From contig JAGKWR010000014.1 of NCBI GenBank assembly GCA_021151765.1, forward strand, positions 1 through 42,770: DNA of 42,770 nt, given 5' to 3'. The translations under genes and the position numbers were made by a program. The DNA is from Alphaproteobacteria bacterium (lineage in GTDB: Bacteria; Pseudomonadota; Alphaproteobacteria; Rickettsiales; UBA1997). Position 1 is the first letter of the stretch, and the number at the start of each line of letters is the position of its first letter. A model generated the notes under the pieces. That model made no database searches, was not told where the DNA came from, and saw only the letters and a program-made list of their open reading frames with translations. Positions 8,216 through 16,927 of the stretch are shown in pieces.

Positions 8216-8920
8216 TTAAGAGTTATACCAAAGATTATTTTTAAAATTTTTTGTAATGAATTGTTTGTGTGCTTCTAAATCAGCTTCTGAAACAGGAAAA
8301 TCGCGCTTCGGCAAAATTGGACGATCCATTTTTTTAACTGCTTCTTGCGCATTTTTTATCGCTAATTCTTCTTCTTTTTTAGATGAAGAACCAAAAGACA
8401 AACCTGTTTGCGCGCCGCCCATTAACTCAACGTAAACGTCGCAAAGCAATTCAGTATCGAGCAAAGCACCGTGTTTAGTACGTTTTGATAAATCGATGCC
8501 AAACCTTTTACACAGCGCGTCGAGCGAAGCCGGTGCGCCCGGAAATTTATTACGAGCAATCGTCAAAGAATCGATGACGTTACTCATATTCAAACCCGGC
8601 AAACCAATAATTCTCAATTCATGATTGATAAATTTGGTATCGAACGCGGCGTTGTGGATGATGATTTTATCGTCTTTAATAAAATCTAAAAACTTGCGCG
8701 CGATGTGATCAAAAATCGGTTTATCTTGTAAAAATTCCGTAGAAATTCCGTGAATACGAAAAGCCTCTTCCGGCATTTCACGACGCGGGTTAACGTAGCT
8801 GTGGAAATGATTTCCGGTTTTGACTTTATTGATTAACTCAACCACGGCAATTTCAACAATTTTGTCGCCAGTGCGCGGATCAAGACCAGTAGTTTCAATA
8901 TCCAAACACAGTTCACGCAT
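8216..8920 (-). CDS. dnaQ: DNA polymerase III epsilon subunit (3'-5' proofreading exonuclease)
   Basis: 234 residues from the ATG at 8918-8920; an upstream in-frame start at 8953 would run into lpxA. DEDDh exonuclease motifs are complete: Exo I LDIETTG (D7, E9 as metal ligands), RIHGIS, Exo II HNAAFDTKFI, and Exo III with HGALLDTELL holding the catalytic His and last Asp. It removes mismatched 3' nucleotides in the replicative polymerase core with DnaE. The short C-terminal tail after about residue 180, which in other species binds the alpha subunit, is less conserved but present. The start codon lies two bases after the lpxA stop, so it is co-transcribed with the lipid A genes. Confidence 0.95.
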   Translation of the reverse strand: MRELCLDIETTGLDPRTGDKIVEIAVVELINKVKTGNHFHSYVNPRREMPEEAFRIHGISTEFLQDKPIFDHIARKFLDFIKDDKIIIHNAAFDTKFINHELRIIGLPGLNMSNVIDSLTIARNKFPGAPASLDALCKRFGIDLSKRTKHGALLDTELLCDVYVELMGGAQTGLSFGSSSKKEEELAIKNAQEAVKKMDRPILPKRDFPVSEADLEAHKQFITKNFKNNLWYNS

Positions 8921-8922
8921 TG

Positions 8923-9729
8923 TTATGAAGCTTTGATTTCTTTGGGCTGACAAAAAGAACGGCTAGTTTCGCTATTCACGAAATTGACAACTTCTTTTAC
9001 AACTTGGCTGTCGAAATTTTTGGCTACTTTTTCAACTCGCGCTGAAAATTCTCCTTGAGTTTCTTCGTCAAAAAGCTGTTTGAAGAAATTGCGTAAGGCG
9101 TGAATTTCTTCACGAGCAATTCCACGACGCTTCAAGCCAACCAAGTTCAAACCAGCCAATGACGCGCGTTCACCCATTACCAAACCATTTGGAATAACGT
9201 CATTTTCAACGCCAGACATGCCGCCAATCATTGCACCAGCACCAATTCTAGCAAATTGATGAATTGCTGACAATCCGCCAATCACCACGTGATCGCCAAC
9301 TTCAACGTGACCAGCAAGAGTTGCATTATTGGCTAGAATTACGTTGTTCCCCACTACACAATCATGAGCAATATGAACGCCAACCATCAACAAACAATTG
9401 CTGCCGATTGTTGTAACCATTGCACCATCTTGAGTACCAAGGTGAATTGTAACATGTTCGCGAATTTTATTGTTATCGCCGATCACAACGCGGGCTTTTT
9501 CACCACGAAATTTCAAATCTTGCGGCTCAACACCAATAACTGCGAAAGGGAAAATTACGTTATTTTGCCCAATAGTTGTGTCGCCTTCAACGACAACGTG
9601 CGATTTCAAAACTGTGCCTGCGCCAATTTTAACATCATCACCAACCACGCAAAACGGGCCAATTTCTACATTATCAGCAATTTGAGCTTTTGCGCTAATA
9701 ATTGCTGAAGGATGAATTTTTGCTGTCAT
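8923..9729 (-). CDS. lpxA: UDP-N-acetylglucosamine O-acyltransferase
   Basis: 268 residues (family about 262). LpxA transfers a 3-hydroxyacyl chain from acyl carrier protein to UDP-GlcNAc, the first step of lipid A synthesis in the cytosol. The N-terminal two thirds are hexapeptide repeats forming the left-handed beta helix (IHPSAIISAKAQIADNVEIG and onwards). The catalytic His is H122 in HIAHDCVVGNN, followed by NNATLAGHVEVGD and GGLSAIHQFARIG, all diagnostic for LpxA. The C-terminal part is the helical domain. The ATG lies two bases after the fabZ stop. In many bacteria lpxB follows; here dnaQ does, so lpxB must be elsewhere. Confidence 0.95.
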   Translation of the reverse strand: MTAKIHPSAIISAKAQIADNVEIGPFCVVGDDVKIGAGTVLKSHVVVEGDTTIGQNNVIFPFAVIGVEPQDLKFRGEKARVVIGDNNKIREHVTIHLGTQDGAMVTTIGSNCLLMVGVHIAHDCVVGNNVILANNATLAGHVEVGDHVVIGGLSAIHQFARIGAGAMIGGMSGVENDVIPNGLVMGERASLAGLNLVGLKRRGIAREEIHALRNFFKQLFDEETQGEFSARVEKVAKNFDSQVVKEVVNFVNSETSRSFCQPKEIKAS

Positions 9730-9731
9730 AA

Positions 9732-10193
9732 CTATGCGCTTTTTTCTTTATCAACAATCATCGCAGAAAGTTGAGCTTCTGAAACTTTTTGTCCGTCAAC
9801 AATTGCAGTTGCAGCCAATTTCCAAACTGCTCCGCGATTTTGCGTTGCTTCAACGTGTAATTCCAAAACGTCACCTGGGATTACTGGTTTTCTGAATTTA
9901 GCACCGTCAATTGACATGAAATAAACTAATTTATCTTCCGCTTTGAAATCTGGAGCAGAAGTTACCATCAAAGCGCCGGCTTGGGCCAAAGCTTCAATAA
10001 TCAAAACTCCTGGCATAATTGGATGCTCAGGGAAATGTCCCATAAAGTGCGGTTCGTTGAAAGTAACATTTTTGATGGCGACAATTTTTTTGCCGACTTC
10101 CAATTCAACAACTTTGTCAACTAACAAAATTGGATAACGATGCGGCAAAGATTTAATAATTTGTTTGATGTCGATAATTGTAGGCAAAGTCAT
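9732..10193 (-). CDS. fabZ: 3-hydroxyacyl-[acyl-carrier-protein] dehydratase FabZ
   Basis: 153 residues from the ATG at 10191-10193; a longer reading from 10298 adds 35 hydrophobic residues foreign to the family and was not used. FabZ dehydrates 3-hydroxyacyl-ACP in fatty acid elongation. Hot-dog-fold signatures are LPHRYPILLVDKV near 16-28, and the active site MGHFPEHPIMPGVLIIEALAQAGA with catalytic H53 and E67. It heads the run fabZ-lpxA-dnaQ-comEC. FabZ and LpxA compete for the same 3-hydroxyacyl-ACP pool, which explains their usual pairing. The 198-base gap to the divergent ilvB holds the promoters of both units. Confidence 0.95.
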   Translation of the reverse strand: MTLPTIIDIKQIIKSLPHRYPILLVDKVVELEVGKKIVAIKNVTFNEPHFMGHFPEHPIMPGVLIIEALAQAGALMVTSAPDFKAEDKLVYFMSIDGAKFRKPVIPGDVLELHVEATQNRGAVWKLAATAIVDGQKVSEAQLSAMIVDKEKSA

Positions 10194-10391
10194 ATGAATT
10201 TTGATTGGGAATTGATTAGGAAATATGTGGAATGAAAGGCCTATATAAAGCCAAATTAAAAACCAGAGAAAACTATTTTTCGGCTTTGAAAAAAGCAACT
10301 CGCTATTTCCTGAAATTTAACTTGATTAGCAAGTGCGCGATCTTTTAAATTAGGCTTTCACTCAATTATTTATCTGCAATTTTTCCCAAAT

Positions 10392-12164
10392 ATGTCGATT
10401 GAAAAAACTACCAATAAATTTTCTGGCGCTGAAATTATCGTTAAAGCTTTTTTAAACGAAGGCGTCGACACAATTTTTGGTTATCCCGGTGGCGCGATTT
10501 TACCTTTTTATGATGCGCTTTTCGTTCAAAGCAAACTTCATCATATTTTAACTCGTCACGAACAAGCCGCCTCTCACGCTGCTGAAGGTTATGCTCGTTC
10601 AACCGGAAAAGTTGGCGTTTTGACAGTAACTTCCGGCCCTGGCGCAACTAACGCCATCACCGGCCTTACTGATGCTTACTTAGATTCAATTCCTTTGGTT
10701 TGCATTTCAGGACAAGTTGCCACTTCTTTGATTGGCACAGATGGTTTCCAAGAAGCTGACATTACTGGCTTGACGCGCTCTTGCACCAAATACAATTATT
10801 TGGTAAAAGACGTAAACGATCTCGGATACATCATTCACGAAGCGTTTCACATCGCACGTTCTGGTCGCCCTGGCCCAGTTTTGATCGACATTCCAAAAGA
10901 CGTACAAAATAACCACGGAATTTATAACGGCAAAATCGAGATTAATCGCGCTTCTTACCAAGCTAAAAAACGCCATTTCGAATTGCATCACGACAAAATC
11001 AAAGAAGCTGTCGATCTTTTAGAAAAAGCCGAGCGCCCAATTTTTTACACTGGTGGCGGCGTTATTAATTCCGGCGAAAAAGCCAGCGAACTTTTGTTGA
11101 AATTGGTTCACACAACTGGTTATCCGATCACTAACACTTTGATGGGTTTGGGTGGTTTTCCAGCGTCTGACCAACATTTCGTTGGCATGCTTGGAATGCA
11201 CGGAACGTACGAAGCCAACATGGCAATGCATGATTGCGATGTGATGATCAACATCGGCGCGCGTTTTGATGATCGCGTTACCGGCCGCGTTTCTAGCTTC
11301 TCACCAAATTCAAAGAAAATTCACGTTGATATCGACGACGTTTCGATCGACAAAATCATCAAAGTTGACGTGCCAATTGTTGGCGACGCTGCAACAGTTA
11401 TGGAAGAAATTTTGAAAGAATGGAATGCACGCGGCTTGAAAAATCGTCGCTTGGAAATTTCTGCTTGGTGGGATCAAATCAAAAAATGGCAAGATATTGA
11501 TTCTTTGGCTTATGAAAATAGCGACTCTGTAATCAAACCAGGTTACGCTTTACAACGCTTAAACACTCTTACCAAATCGCAACAACCTTTCATTTCAACT
11601 GACGTTGGTCAGCACCAAATGTGGGCGGCACAATATTTGCAATTTGATCATCCTAAAAAATGGTTAACTTCTGGTGGCCTTGGAACTATGGGTTACGGCG
11701 TTCCGGCTGCAATTGGCGCACAACTTGCTAATCCAAATGATTTAGTAATGTGCATCAGCGGCGATGCTTCTTTCATGATGAATATGCAAGAATTAGCGAC
11801 GATCAAACAATATAATTTGCCGGTCAAAATCATCATTTTGAACAATCGCTACATGGGAATGGTGCGTCAATGGCAAGAGTTGATTTACGAAAAACGTGAA
11901 AGCCAATCTTACATGGAATCTTTGCCTGATTTTATTAAACTGGCTGAAGCTTTCGGCATCAAAGGTATGGAATGTTCCGACCCAAGCCAGCTTGATGAGA
12001 AATTTATGGAAATGATCAACCATAAAGGCCCTGTTTTGTTTAACTGCGTTATCGAAAAATCGGAAAATGTTTTCCCGATGATTCCTGCTGGCGCGGCTCA
12101 CAACGAAATTCTTCTTGGTTCACAAGCTAAGCTTTACGTTCAAAAAGATATTAATGCGGTGTAG
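10392..12164 (+). CDS. ilvB: Acetolactate synthase large (catalytic) subunit
   Basis: 590 residues. Thiamin-diphosphate enzyme that condenses two pyruvates, or pyruvate and 2-oxobutyrate, in valine, leucine and isoleucine synthesis. Seen are FGYPGGAILPFYDALF near the N terminus, the TPP-activating Glu in ILTRHEQAASHAAEGYAR, TSGPGATNAITGL, the FAD-binding middle domain (GARFDDRVTGR), and the TPP/metal motif GDASFMMNMQEL with NNRYMGMVRQWQ after it. The second motif residue is Ala where GDGSF is commoner. Codon use favours CGT/CGC arginine. It should form a complex with the small subunit IlvH, but a long unrelated gene separates the two reading frames. Could also be named ilvI or ilvG by paralogue. 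Confidence 0.95.
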   Translation: MSIEKTTNKFSGAEIIVKAFLNEGVDTIFGYPGGAILPFYDALFVQSKLHHILTRHEQAASHAAEGYARSTGKVGVLTVTSGPGATNAITGLTDAYLDSIPLVCISGQVATSLIGTDGFQEADITGLTRSCTKYNYLVKDVNDLGYIIHEAFHIARSGRPGPVLIDIPKDVQNNHGIYNGKIEINRASYQAKKRHFELHHDKIKEAVDLLEKAERPIFYTGGGVINSGEKASELLLKLVHTTGYPITNTLMGLGGFPASDQHFVGMLGMHGTYEANMAMHDCDVMINIGARFDDRVTGRVSSFSPNSKKIHVDIDDVSIDKIIKVDVPIVGDAATVMEEILKEWNARGLKNRRLEISAWWDQIKKWQDIDSLAYENSDSVIKPGYALQRLNTLTKSQQPFISTDVGQHQMWAAQYLQFDHPKKWLTSGGLGTMGYGVPAAIGAQLANPNDLVMCISGDASFMMNMQELATIKQYNLPVKIIILNNRYMGMVRQWQELIYEKRESQSYMESLPDFIKLAEAFGIKGMECSDPSQLDEKFMEMINHKGPVLFNCVIEKSENVFPMIPAGAAHNEILLGSQAKLYVQKDINAV

Positions 12165-12184
12165 TTAAATTTTAACTATGCTGC

Positions 12185-12209
12185 TTGGCTGCAGCCCCAC
12201 TGCAGCCAA
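12185..12209. repeat. Perfect 10-bp inverted repeat at the ilvB/insert junction
   Basis: Arms TTGGCTGCAG (12185-12194) and CTGCAGCCAA (12200-12209) are exact reverse complements around a 5-base spacer CCCCA. The repeat starts 20 bases after the ilvB stop and its last base is the A of the ATG chosen for the downstream gene. No T-run follows, so a simple terminator is unlikely. It could fold in mRNA and hide the start, act as an operator, or be a scar of insertion. Confidence 0.8.
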
Positions 12210-14887
12210 TGAAATACCGAGTTATGCCGATAGAAAACAATTCTCCCAAATCAGATTCAAACCCTTCCAGCAAATCATCCCTTATCACTTTTACTCCTCC
12301 GCCGACAAGAACCAGCTCTGCTGCTTTTTTAAGTTCTTCTCCCAGTCGCAAATCACTCGTAACGACAACATCTTCAACTGACGTTTTTGGTTTTGAAGTT
12401 GGCTCTGGAGTAAATATTGAAAATCCGACAAATCTCACAACCTCTTCGGATGACATTACTGAAAGCTCTTTAAAACCATCACAAAAAACGGAAACAGCTC
12501 TCGAAAAATTTGCACGTTATTGTGGCCTTAGTAAAGAAGGCCGAGTATATGGCAAATTTGAAATCTCTGGAATAGTTGCAAACTATAGGCGCAACCGCTT
12601 CTTAAAAAATTCTGGAACGACAGGCGAAGATGCCAATTTCACTAGGGAAGCCTTATTCATTAAAGTAGATAAATCAGCGTCGGCAACTCAGAGAGATCGT
12701 GATATTATTAACGCCATTCCCGATGGTGAAGAAACAGAATTTCGTTCCAAATCGATTAAATACGGTAACCACAATGCCATGTGGGAAGTGCTTTCCTCGC
12801 ATCTTTATGGGCTGACTGGATTAACTGCTCCTGATAACAGATTTGTAGTTGATGATACTCGTACACCACGCAGCGACGGATCTCCAGATATTTTGGTAGC
12901 ATCACCATTAATTACCGGATATTTAGATCTTGGAAACTTTCTAATTAACAGCGCCGTTTTGAGATTTATTCCTCAAGACTATCACGCAATCTGGAATACA
13001 GCAAAAACTCGCATAGAAGCGATCAATAAGAAACATAAAGATGGTTTTGGAATGACGCCCGAGGAACAAATGGAAAAAAGAGATTGCCTCGAGAAGATTT
13101 ATGAAATTATGCCAGATTATTTCCACACTGAAATTGAAAAATCATTTGCTGCATCCAAGTTCGTCGCCAACTGGGATTTTGCTAACCAAAACTTAAACAA
13201 TATCGGTTGTAGATTCACTTTAGACCGAGAAGGCGAAGTAATCGGTTTTGAATCTGTATTTGTTGATTTTGGAAATTGCGGTAAAATCGGATTTAAAGGT
13301 AAATACAAAGAAGACAGCCTCGAAAATGCAAACACCGAGGCCAGAAATACAATTACCAACCCTAATGAACCCGATCCTTCACTATCCTTAACTGAAAAAG
13401 AGCTAGAGTTAATCATTCAAAAAACTTCTCTGGCTGCTCAGATTGAAGAAGGTCAAAACTTGCAATCATTAAAAATCATATTTGATCAAATAGACGCTGC
13501 AGAACTAAAAAAATCTTTAAGCGATTTATCAGAAGAACTTGCAAACAAAACCATACAACCACTTTCTTTTGAAAGTTTGAGTAGCTTATCTGGCGAGCTT
13601 TCTTCTCAAGAAAACTTACCTCTTACCAAAGAAGAATTGGCCATAAGACGTTCGATTTTACGCAAAACATCTCATCATATCACTCGAGAAGATACCGATT
13701 TAACAATTAACTCCGACAAAATTGGCTTCTTAACCATTTCAGATATTCCAAGAAATCTTCCTTTTGGCTTCTTGCTAAAAAAAGCGTTAGAGCACAAAGA
13801 GGAAATTGCACACAACATAACAGATCACTTAGATCCCGCATTCTTCCGCGATAGCGAAATTGAAATGGCTTTTCGTCTTTCTTTAATACCCGACGAAGCC
13901 ATAGATCACGTAATAAATAAGTGGTATCTTTATGAAGAATTTCCAACCATTTTTCCTATTCCGAGTGCTCATGCTTCCGATCCTAATCTTACAGCAGCTG
14001 GCCTCATAGCCACTTTTAAAAAAAGACGAGACGATTTAGTTAATCTAATACCTGAGGAAGTTATAAACGCATGGATTGCCAAAAATCCAACGCAAGCACT
14101 AGCTGCAGAGCAAGAAGTTGAACTGGCTTTGTTAAAAAAAACATTAGATCCATCACTCAGCTTTGATCTAAAAAAGGGTGAAATTCCTCAACCTCAAAAA
14201 GGCATCACCATAAATCACAACAATTGTTTTGCCGCAAGGTTGAAAAACAAAAATAATAACGAGATTTATCCAACTGACATAATACAAGATGAGCTAAGAA
14301 TACATAGCGAACATCTCAGAAAGGAAAATCTCGAATTTCTTCAAAACATCGAAGAACAAAAAGATGCTTTGGAAATGCAAAAGGAAACTTTAGATAATTA
14401 TTTAATGTCGTTGCAAGATCACAACCCACCTTCAAATATTGGGAGAAACATTAGATTACAGAAAGTTACAGTGGATTCACTTCAAACCACACTTAATAAT
14501 ACTATCGCTATCAAAGAACAAAAAGAACAAGAAGGTGTTTTGGACTTCATGGAAAAAAAAATGCCAACTTGGAAGAGTGTTATTGGACTTGATATAAAAC
14601 CGAATTGTAGCTTACTTAATCTTAATCGCATTCGTGAAATATTTAGAATCAGAAATAACATTAAGCCGGAAGTTCCAAACAGAATCAGAGATCAACAGGA
14701 AAATACTGAAAGAAATGAAATCATTAATCAGGAAAATTCTTTCACCTGTAATCGTGTTATAGAAATTTTTGAAACTCTTGCGAAAACTAGACAAAAAGAA
14801 TATCCATCTAAACTAGTCAAAAGCCATTCATCTTCTAATATATTAGCTACTCAACCAACTTTAAAAGAATATGACCGATCCAATTAA
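12209..14887 (+). CDS. Unrecognised 892-residue protein with kinase-like motifs, inside the ilvB-ilvH operon
   Basis: I do not recognise a family. The start is uncertain: ATG 12209, ATG 12224 and TTG 12185 are in frame and none has a clear Shine-Dalgarno. Counting from 12209, residues 1-95 are rich in Ser, Thr and Pro and look disordered. Residues about 110-365 show a spacing that resembles protein/lipid kinases: a possible ATP-binding Lys (ALFIKVDK, K152), a Glu in a helix (WEVLSSHLYGLTGL, E193), NWDFANQN (D323 and N328, the D-x4-N pattern of a catalytic loop) and VDFG (D353). The rest is helical and charged with a likely coiled coil at about 700-785, ending in a Ser-rich tail. It overlaps ilvH by 17 bases. 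AGA, AGG and ATA codons look commoner than in ilvB, consistent with acquisition. A secreted effector is conceivable but unproven. Confidence 0.6.
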   Translation: MKYRVMPIENNSPKSDSNPSSKSSLITFTPPPTRTSSAAFLSSSPSRKSLVTTTSSTDVFGFEVGSGVNIENPTNLTTSSDDITESSLKPSQKTETALEKFARYCGLSKEGRVYGKFEISGIVANYRRNRFLKNSGTTGEDANFTREALFIKVDKSASATQRDRDIINAIPDGEETEFRSKSIKYGNHNAMWEVLSSHLYGLTGLTAPDNRFVVDDTRTPRSDGSPDILVASPLITGYLDLGNFLINSAVLRFIPQDYHAIWNTAKTRIEAINKKHKDGFGMTPEEQMEKRDCLEKIYEIMPDYFHTEIEKSFAASKFVANWDFANQNLNNIGCRFTLDREGEVIGFESVFVDFGNCGKIGFKGKYKEDSLENANTEARNTITNPNEPDPSLSLTEKELELIIQKTSLAAQIEEGQNLQSLKIIFDQIDAAELKKSLSDLSEELANKTIQPLSFESLSSLSGELSSQENLPLTKEELAIRRSILRKTSHHITREDTDLTINSDKIGFLTISDIPRNLPFGFLLKKALEHKEEIAHNITDHLDPAFFRDSEIEMAFRLSLIPDEAIDHVINKWYLYEEFPTIFPIPSAHASDPNLTAAGLIATFKKRRDDLVNLIPEEVINAWIAKNPTQALAAEQEVELALLKKTLDPSLSFDLKKGEIPQPQKGITINHNNCFAARLKNKNNNEIYPTDIIQDELRIHSEHLRKENLEFLQNIEEQKDALEMQKETLDNYLMSLQDHNPPSNIGRNIRLQKVTVDSLQTTLNNTIAIKEQKEQEGVLDFMEKKMPTWKSVIGLDIKPNCSLLNLNRIREIFRIRNNIKPEVPNRIRDQQENTERNEIINQENSFTCNRVIEIFETLAKTRQKEYPSKLVKSHSSSNILATQPTLKEYDRSN

Positions 14888-15386
14888 GAAACACGTAATC
14901 GCAATTTTAGTTGATAACGAATTCGGCGCCTTGGCGCGCATTGTTGAACTATTTTCAGCTCGCGGCTACAACATTGAAACTTTGAACGTTGCGCCAACAA
15001 CTTTAGATAAAAAATTATCACGCATTACAATCACAACCTACGGAACTACCAAAACCGTTGATTTGATCTGCAAACTTTTAAAAAGAATCGTGCCGGTTCA
15101 CACTGCTGCTGAATTAACTCGCGAACATGGTTATATTGAACGCGAACTTGCTTTGATTCAAATTATTGCTAACGAACAAAAACGCGAAGAAGCTTTGAAA
15201 ATTGTCGATTCTTATCGCTCCAGCGTTGTTGATATTGCTGGTGATTCGATTGTTTTCGAAGTGATCGGTAATTCTGAAACTATTGACGAACTTTTGTTAA
15301 AACTCGCAAATTTTGGTTTGGAATCAGTTTCCAGAACCGGAATCGCCGCAGGTTTCAAAGGTGAGAAAAAATTAGCAAACGTTTAA
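14871..15386 (+). CDS. ilvH: Acetolactate synthase small (regulatory) subunit
   Basis: 171 residues, near the usual length. Two ACT-type halves are visible: the first begins with HVIAILVDNEFGALARIVELF and SARGYNIETLNVAPT, the second with ELALIQIIANEQKREEAL and IVDIAGDS-like residues. The small subunit binds valine and sets activity and feedback inhibition of the IlvB catalytic subunit. Its ATG at 14871 lies inside the end of the preceding 892-residue gene (17-base overlap), so its translation may depend on ribosomes finishing that gene, which would be an unusual way to express a housekeeping subunit. A terminator follows. Confidence 0.95.
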   Translation: MTDPIKKHVIAILVDNEFGALARIVELFSARGYNIETLNVAPTTLDKKLSRITITTYGTTKTVDLICKLLKRIVPVHTAAELTREHGYIERELALIQIIANEQKREEALKIVDSYRSSVVDIAGDSIVFEVIGNSETIDELLLKLANFGLESVSRTGIAAGFKGEKKLANV

Positions 15387-15403
15387 ACTAACACTTGACT
15401 TGC

Positions 15404-15438
15404 AGGTTGGGCGAAAATATTTTGCCCGCCTCTTTTTT
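15404..15438 (+). terminator. Probable Rho-independent terminator after ilvH
   Basis: GGGC at 15409-15412 pairs with GCCC at 15424-15427 around an AT-rich, self-complementary loop (AAAATATTTT); AGG/CCT can extend the stem across a small internal loop. A run of six T residues ends at 15438. It lies 18 bases after the ilvH stop. Confidence 0.65.
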
Positions 15439-15489
15439 AAATCCCTCAAAAATCTCCTGAAAAATCAGGTCTCAATTTAGGTAAATATC

Positions 15490-15684
15490 ATGGCTGGAAA
15501 ACCAAAGGCTTCAAAGTCTAAAAGAAATTCTATTTTGTTCAAAATGGTTAGCACTGCTGGAACAGGATTCTTCTATCTTGCTCGTCGCAACCCAAAACAA
15601 AAACAAGAAAAAATGTTGTTTAACAAATACGATCCAATCGTTCGTAAACACGTAGAATTCAAAGAGCAAAAGCTTTCTAGCTAA
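15490..15684 (+). CDS. rpmG: 50S ribosomal protein L33
   Basis: 64 residues, basic. The L33 core is clear: a strand ending in STAGTGFFYLARRNPKQK and the C-terminal KYDPIVRKHVEFKEQKL block. There are no zinc-ribbon cysteines, so it is the Cys-free form that does not need zinc. It has about nine extra basic residues at the N terminus (AGKPKASKSK) relative to the usual 55-residue proteobacterial protein. The gene stands alone between two terminators, consistent with its own promoter in 15439-15489. Confidence 0.95.
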   Translation: MAGKPKASKSKRNSILFKMVSTAGTGFFYLARRNPKQKQEKMLFNKYDPIVRKHVEFKEQKLSS

Positions 15685-15694
15685 GCTCTAAGCT

Positions 15695-15730
15695 AAAGGC
15701 GGACTTACATCTGAAGTCCGCCTTTTTTTT
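15695..15730 (+). terminator. Strong Rho-independent terminator after rpmG
   Basis: Perfect 12-bp stem AAAGGCGGACTT/AAGTCCGCCTTT with a 7-base loop (ACATCTG), running into eight T residues. It begins 10 bases after the rpmG stop. Confidence 0.95.
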
Positions 15731-15762
15731 GTCCAAAATTTGCCCCAATATTTTTCATCAAA

Positions 15763-16707
15763 ATGAGCAGTCTTACTCCCCTTACCTCACAAATTATCGA
15801 AGTCACTGAAAAAGCCGCAATCGCTTGCTATGACTGGATTGGCAAAGGTGATAACAAAGCTGCAGACGCTGCTGCTGTGAAATCAATGCGCGAAACTTTG
15901 AATCAAATGAATATCAAAGGTACGGTTGTGATTGGTGAAGGTGAACGTGATGAAGCGCCGATGCTTTTCATCGGTGAAGAAGTTGGTAAAGGTGGCATCG
16001 AAGTTGACATCGCTCTTGATCCGCTTGAAGGCACAACAATTTGCGCCAATGCTGGTGAATCTTCTTTGGCAGTAATTGCTTTCGCAAAACGTGGCGGATT
16101 TTTACACGCTCCCGACGTTTATATGGAAAAAATCGCCGTTGGCGCGGGCTTGCCACAAGGCGTGATTGACTTGGACAACTCTGCAAAAACAAATTTGAGC
16201 AATATCGCCAAAGCTAAAAAATGCGATATTTCTGACTTAACTGTGATGATTCTTGAACGCTCACGTCACGAAGAATTAATCGCCAAAGTTCGTGAAGCTG
16301 GCGCGCGTATTCGTTTGATTGGCGATGGCGACGTTGCTGGAGTTATTGCTTGCACTAGCCAATCCGTACAAATTGACGCTTACATGGGAACTGGTGGCGC
16401 ACCGGAAGGTGTTTTAGCTGCAGCCGGACTTCGCGTTATTGGCGGCCAAATGATGGGACGTTTGATTTTTGGCGATAACCAAAAACAAATCGAACGCGCC
16501 AAAAAAATGGGAATTTCTGATCTCAATAAAAAATACACTGCCGAAGAAATGGCTCGTGGCGACGTAATTTTCGCCTGCGCTGGCGTAACTGACGGTTACA
16601 TGCTCAACGGCGTTAAAAAACAAAATGGCAAAATTTTTGTCAGCTCTTTGTTAATGGATTCTGCAGCTAAAAAAGTTATCAGAACCAACTCGGAGTATCT
16701 TTGTTAG
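15763..16707 (+). CDS. glpX: Fructose-1,6-bisphosphatase class II
   Basis: 314 residues. Hydrolyses fructose 1,6-bisphosphate to fructose 6-phosphate in gluconeogenesis (and in some bacteria also sedoheptulose bisphosphate). Class II signatures are seen: VVIGEGERDEAPMLFIGEE, the metal and phosphate site DIALDPLEGTTICANAG, DGDVAGVI, and the C-terminal GTGGAPEGVLAAAGLRVIGGQ with MMGRL. All expected metal-binding acidic residues are present. It lies 32 bases after the rpmG terminator. The enzyme points to growth on non-sugar carbon. A 220-base spacer before the next gene contains nothing I can identify, apart from a small hairpin (GTAGC-TCGAT-GCTAC) near 16790. Confidence 0.95.
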   Translation: MSSLTPLTSQIIEVTEKAAIACYDWIGKGDNKAADAAAVKSMRETLNQMNIKGTVVIGEGERDEAPMLFIGEEVGKGGIEVDIALDPLEGTTICANAGESSLAVIAFAKRGGFLHAPDVYMEKIAVGAGLPQGVIDLDNSAKTNLSNIAKAKKCDISDLTVMILERSRHEELIAKVREAGARIRLIGDGDVAGVIACTSQSVQIDAYMGTGGAPEGVLAAAGLRVIGGQMMGRLIFGDNQKQIERAKKMGISDLNKKYTAEEMARGDVIFACAGVTDGYMLNGVKKQNGKIFVSSLLMDSAAKKVIRTNSEYLC

Positions 16708-16927
16708 TAAAAAACTAACTTCCGCTCAAACTCACAAAATTTCTTTTCTTTCCTTCCTCAAAAACAAGCTGTTTGCGTGCTCTTGTTGTAGCTCGATGCT
16801 ACGTAAAATTTAACTTCTCGCAGCTTACTGGCTGTAATTCTGACAATTTCTGATCCTTAAAAAAGCGAAACAACAACCTCTTCTAATTTCGCAAGTCTGG
16901 ATAAATAAAGATCTACAACAATATTTT

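Noticed and set aside
12178..12381. Short plus-strand frame beginning with an ATG 13 bases after ilvB
   Set aside because: It lies inside the 892-codon gene in another frame, has no family features and ends after 67 codons; most likely a shadow.
16790..16806. Hairpin GTAGC-TCGAT-GCTAC after glpX as a terminator
   Set aside because: Five-bp stem without a following T-run; too weak to call.
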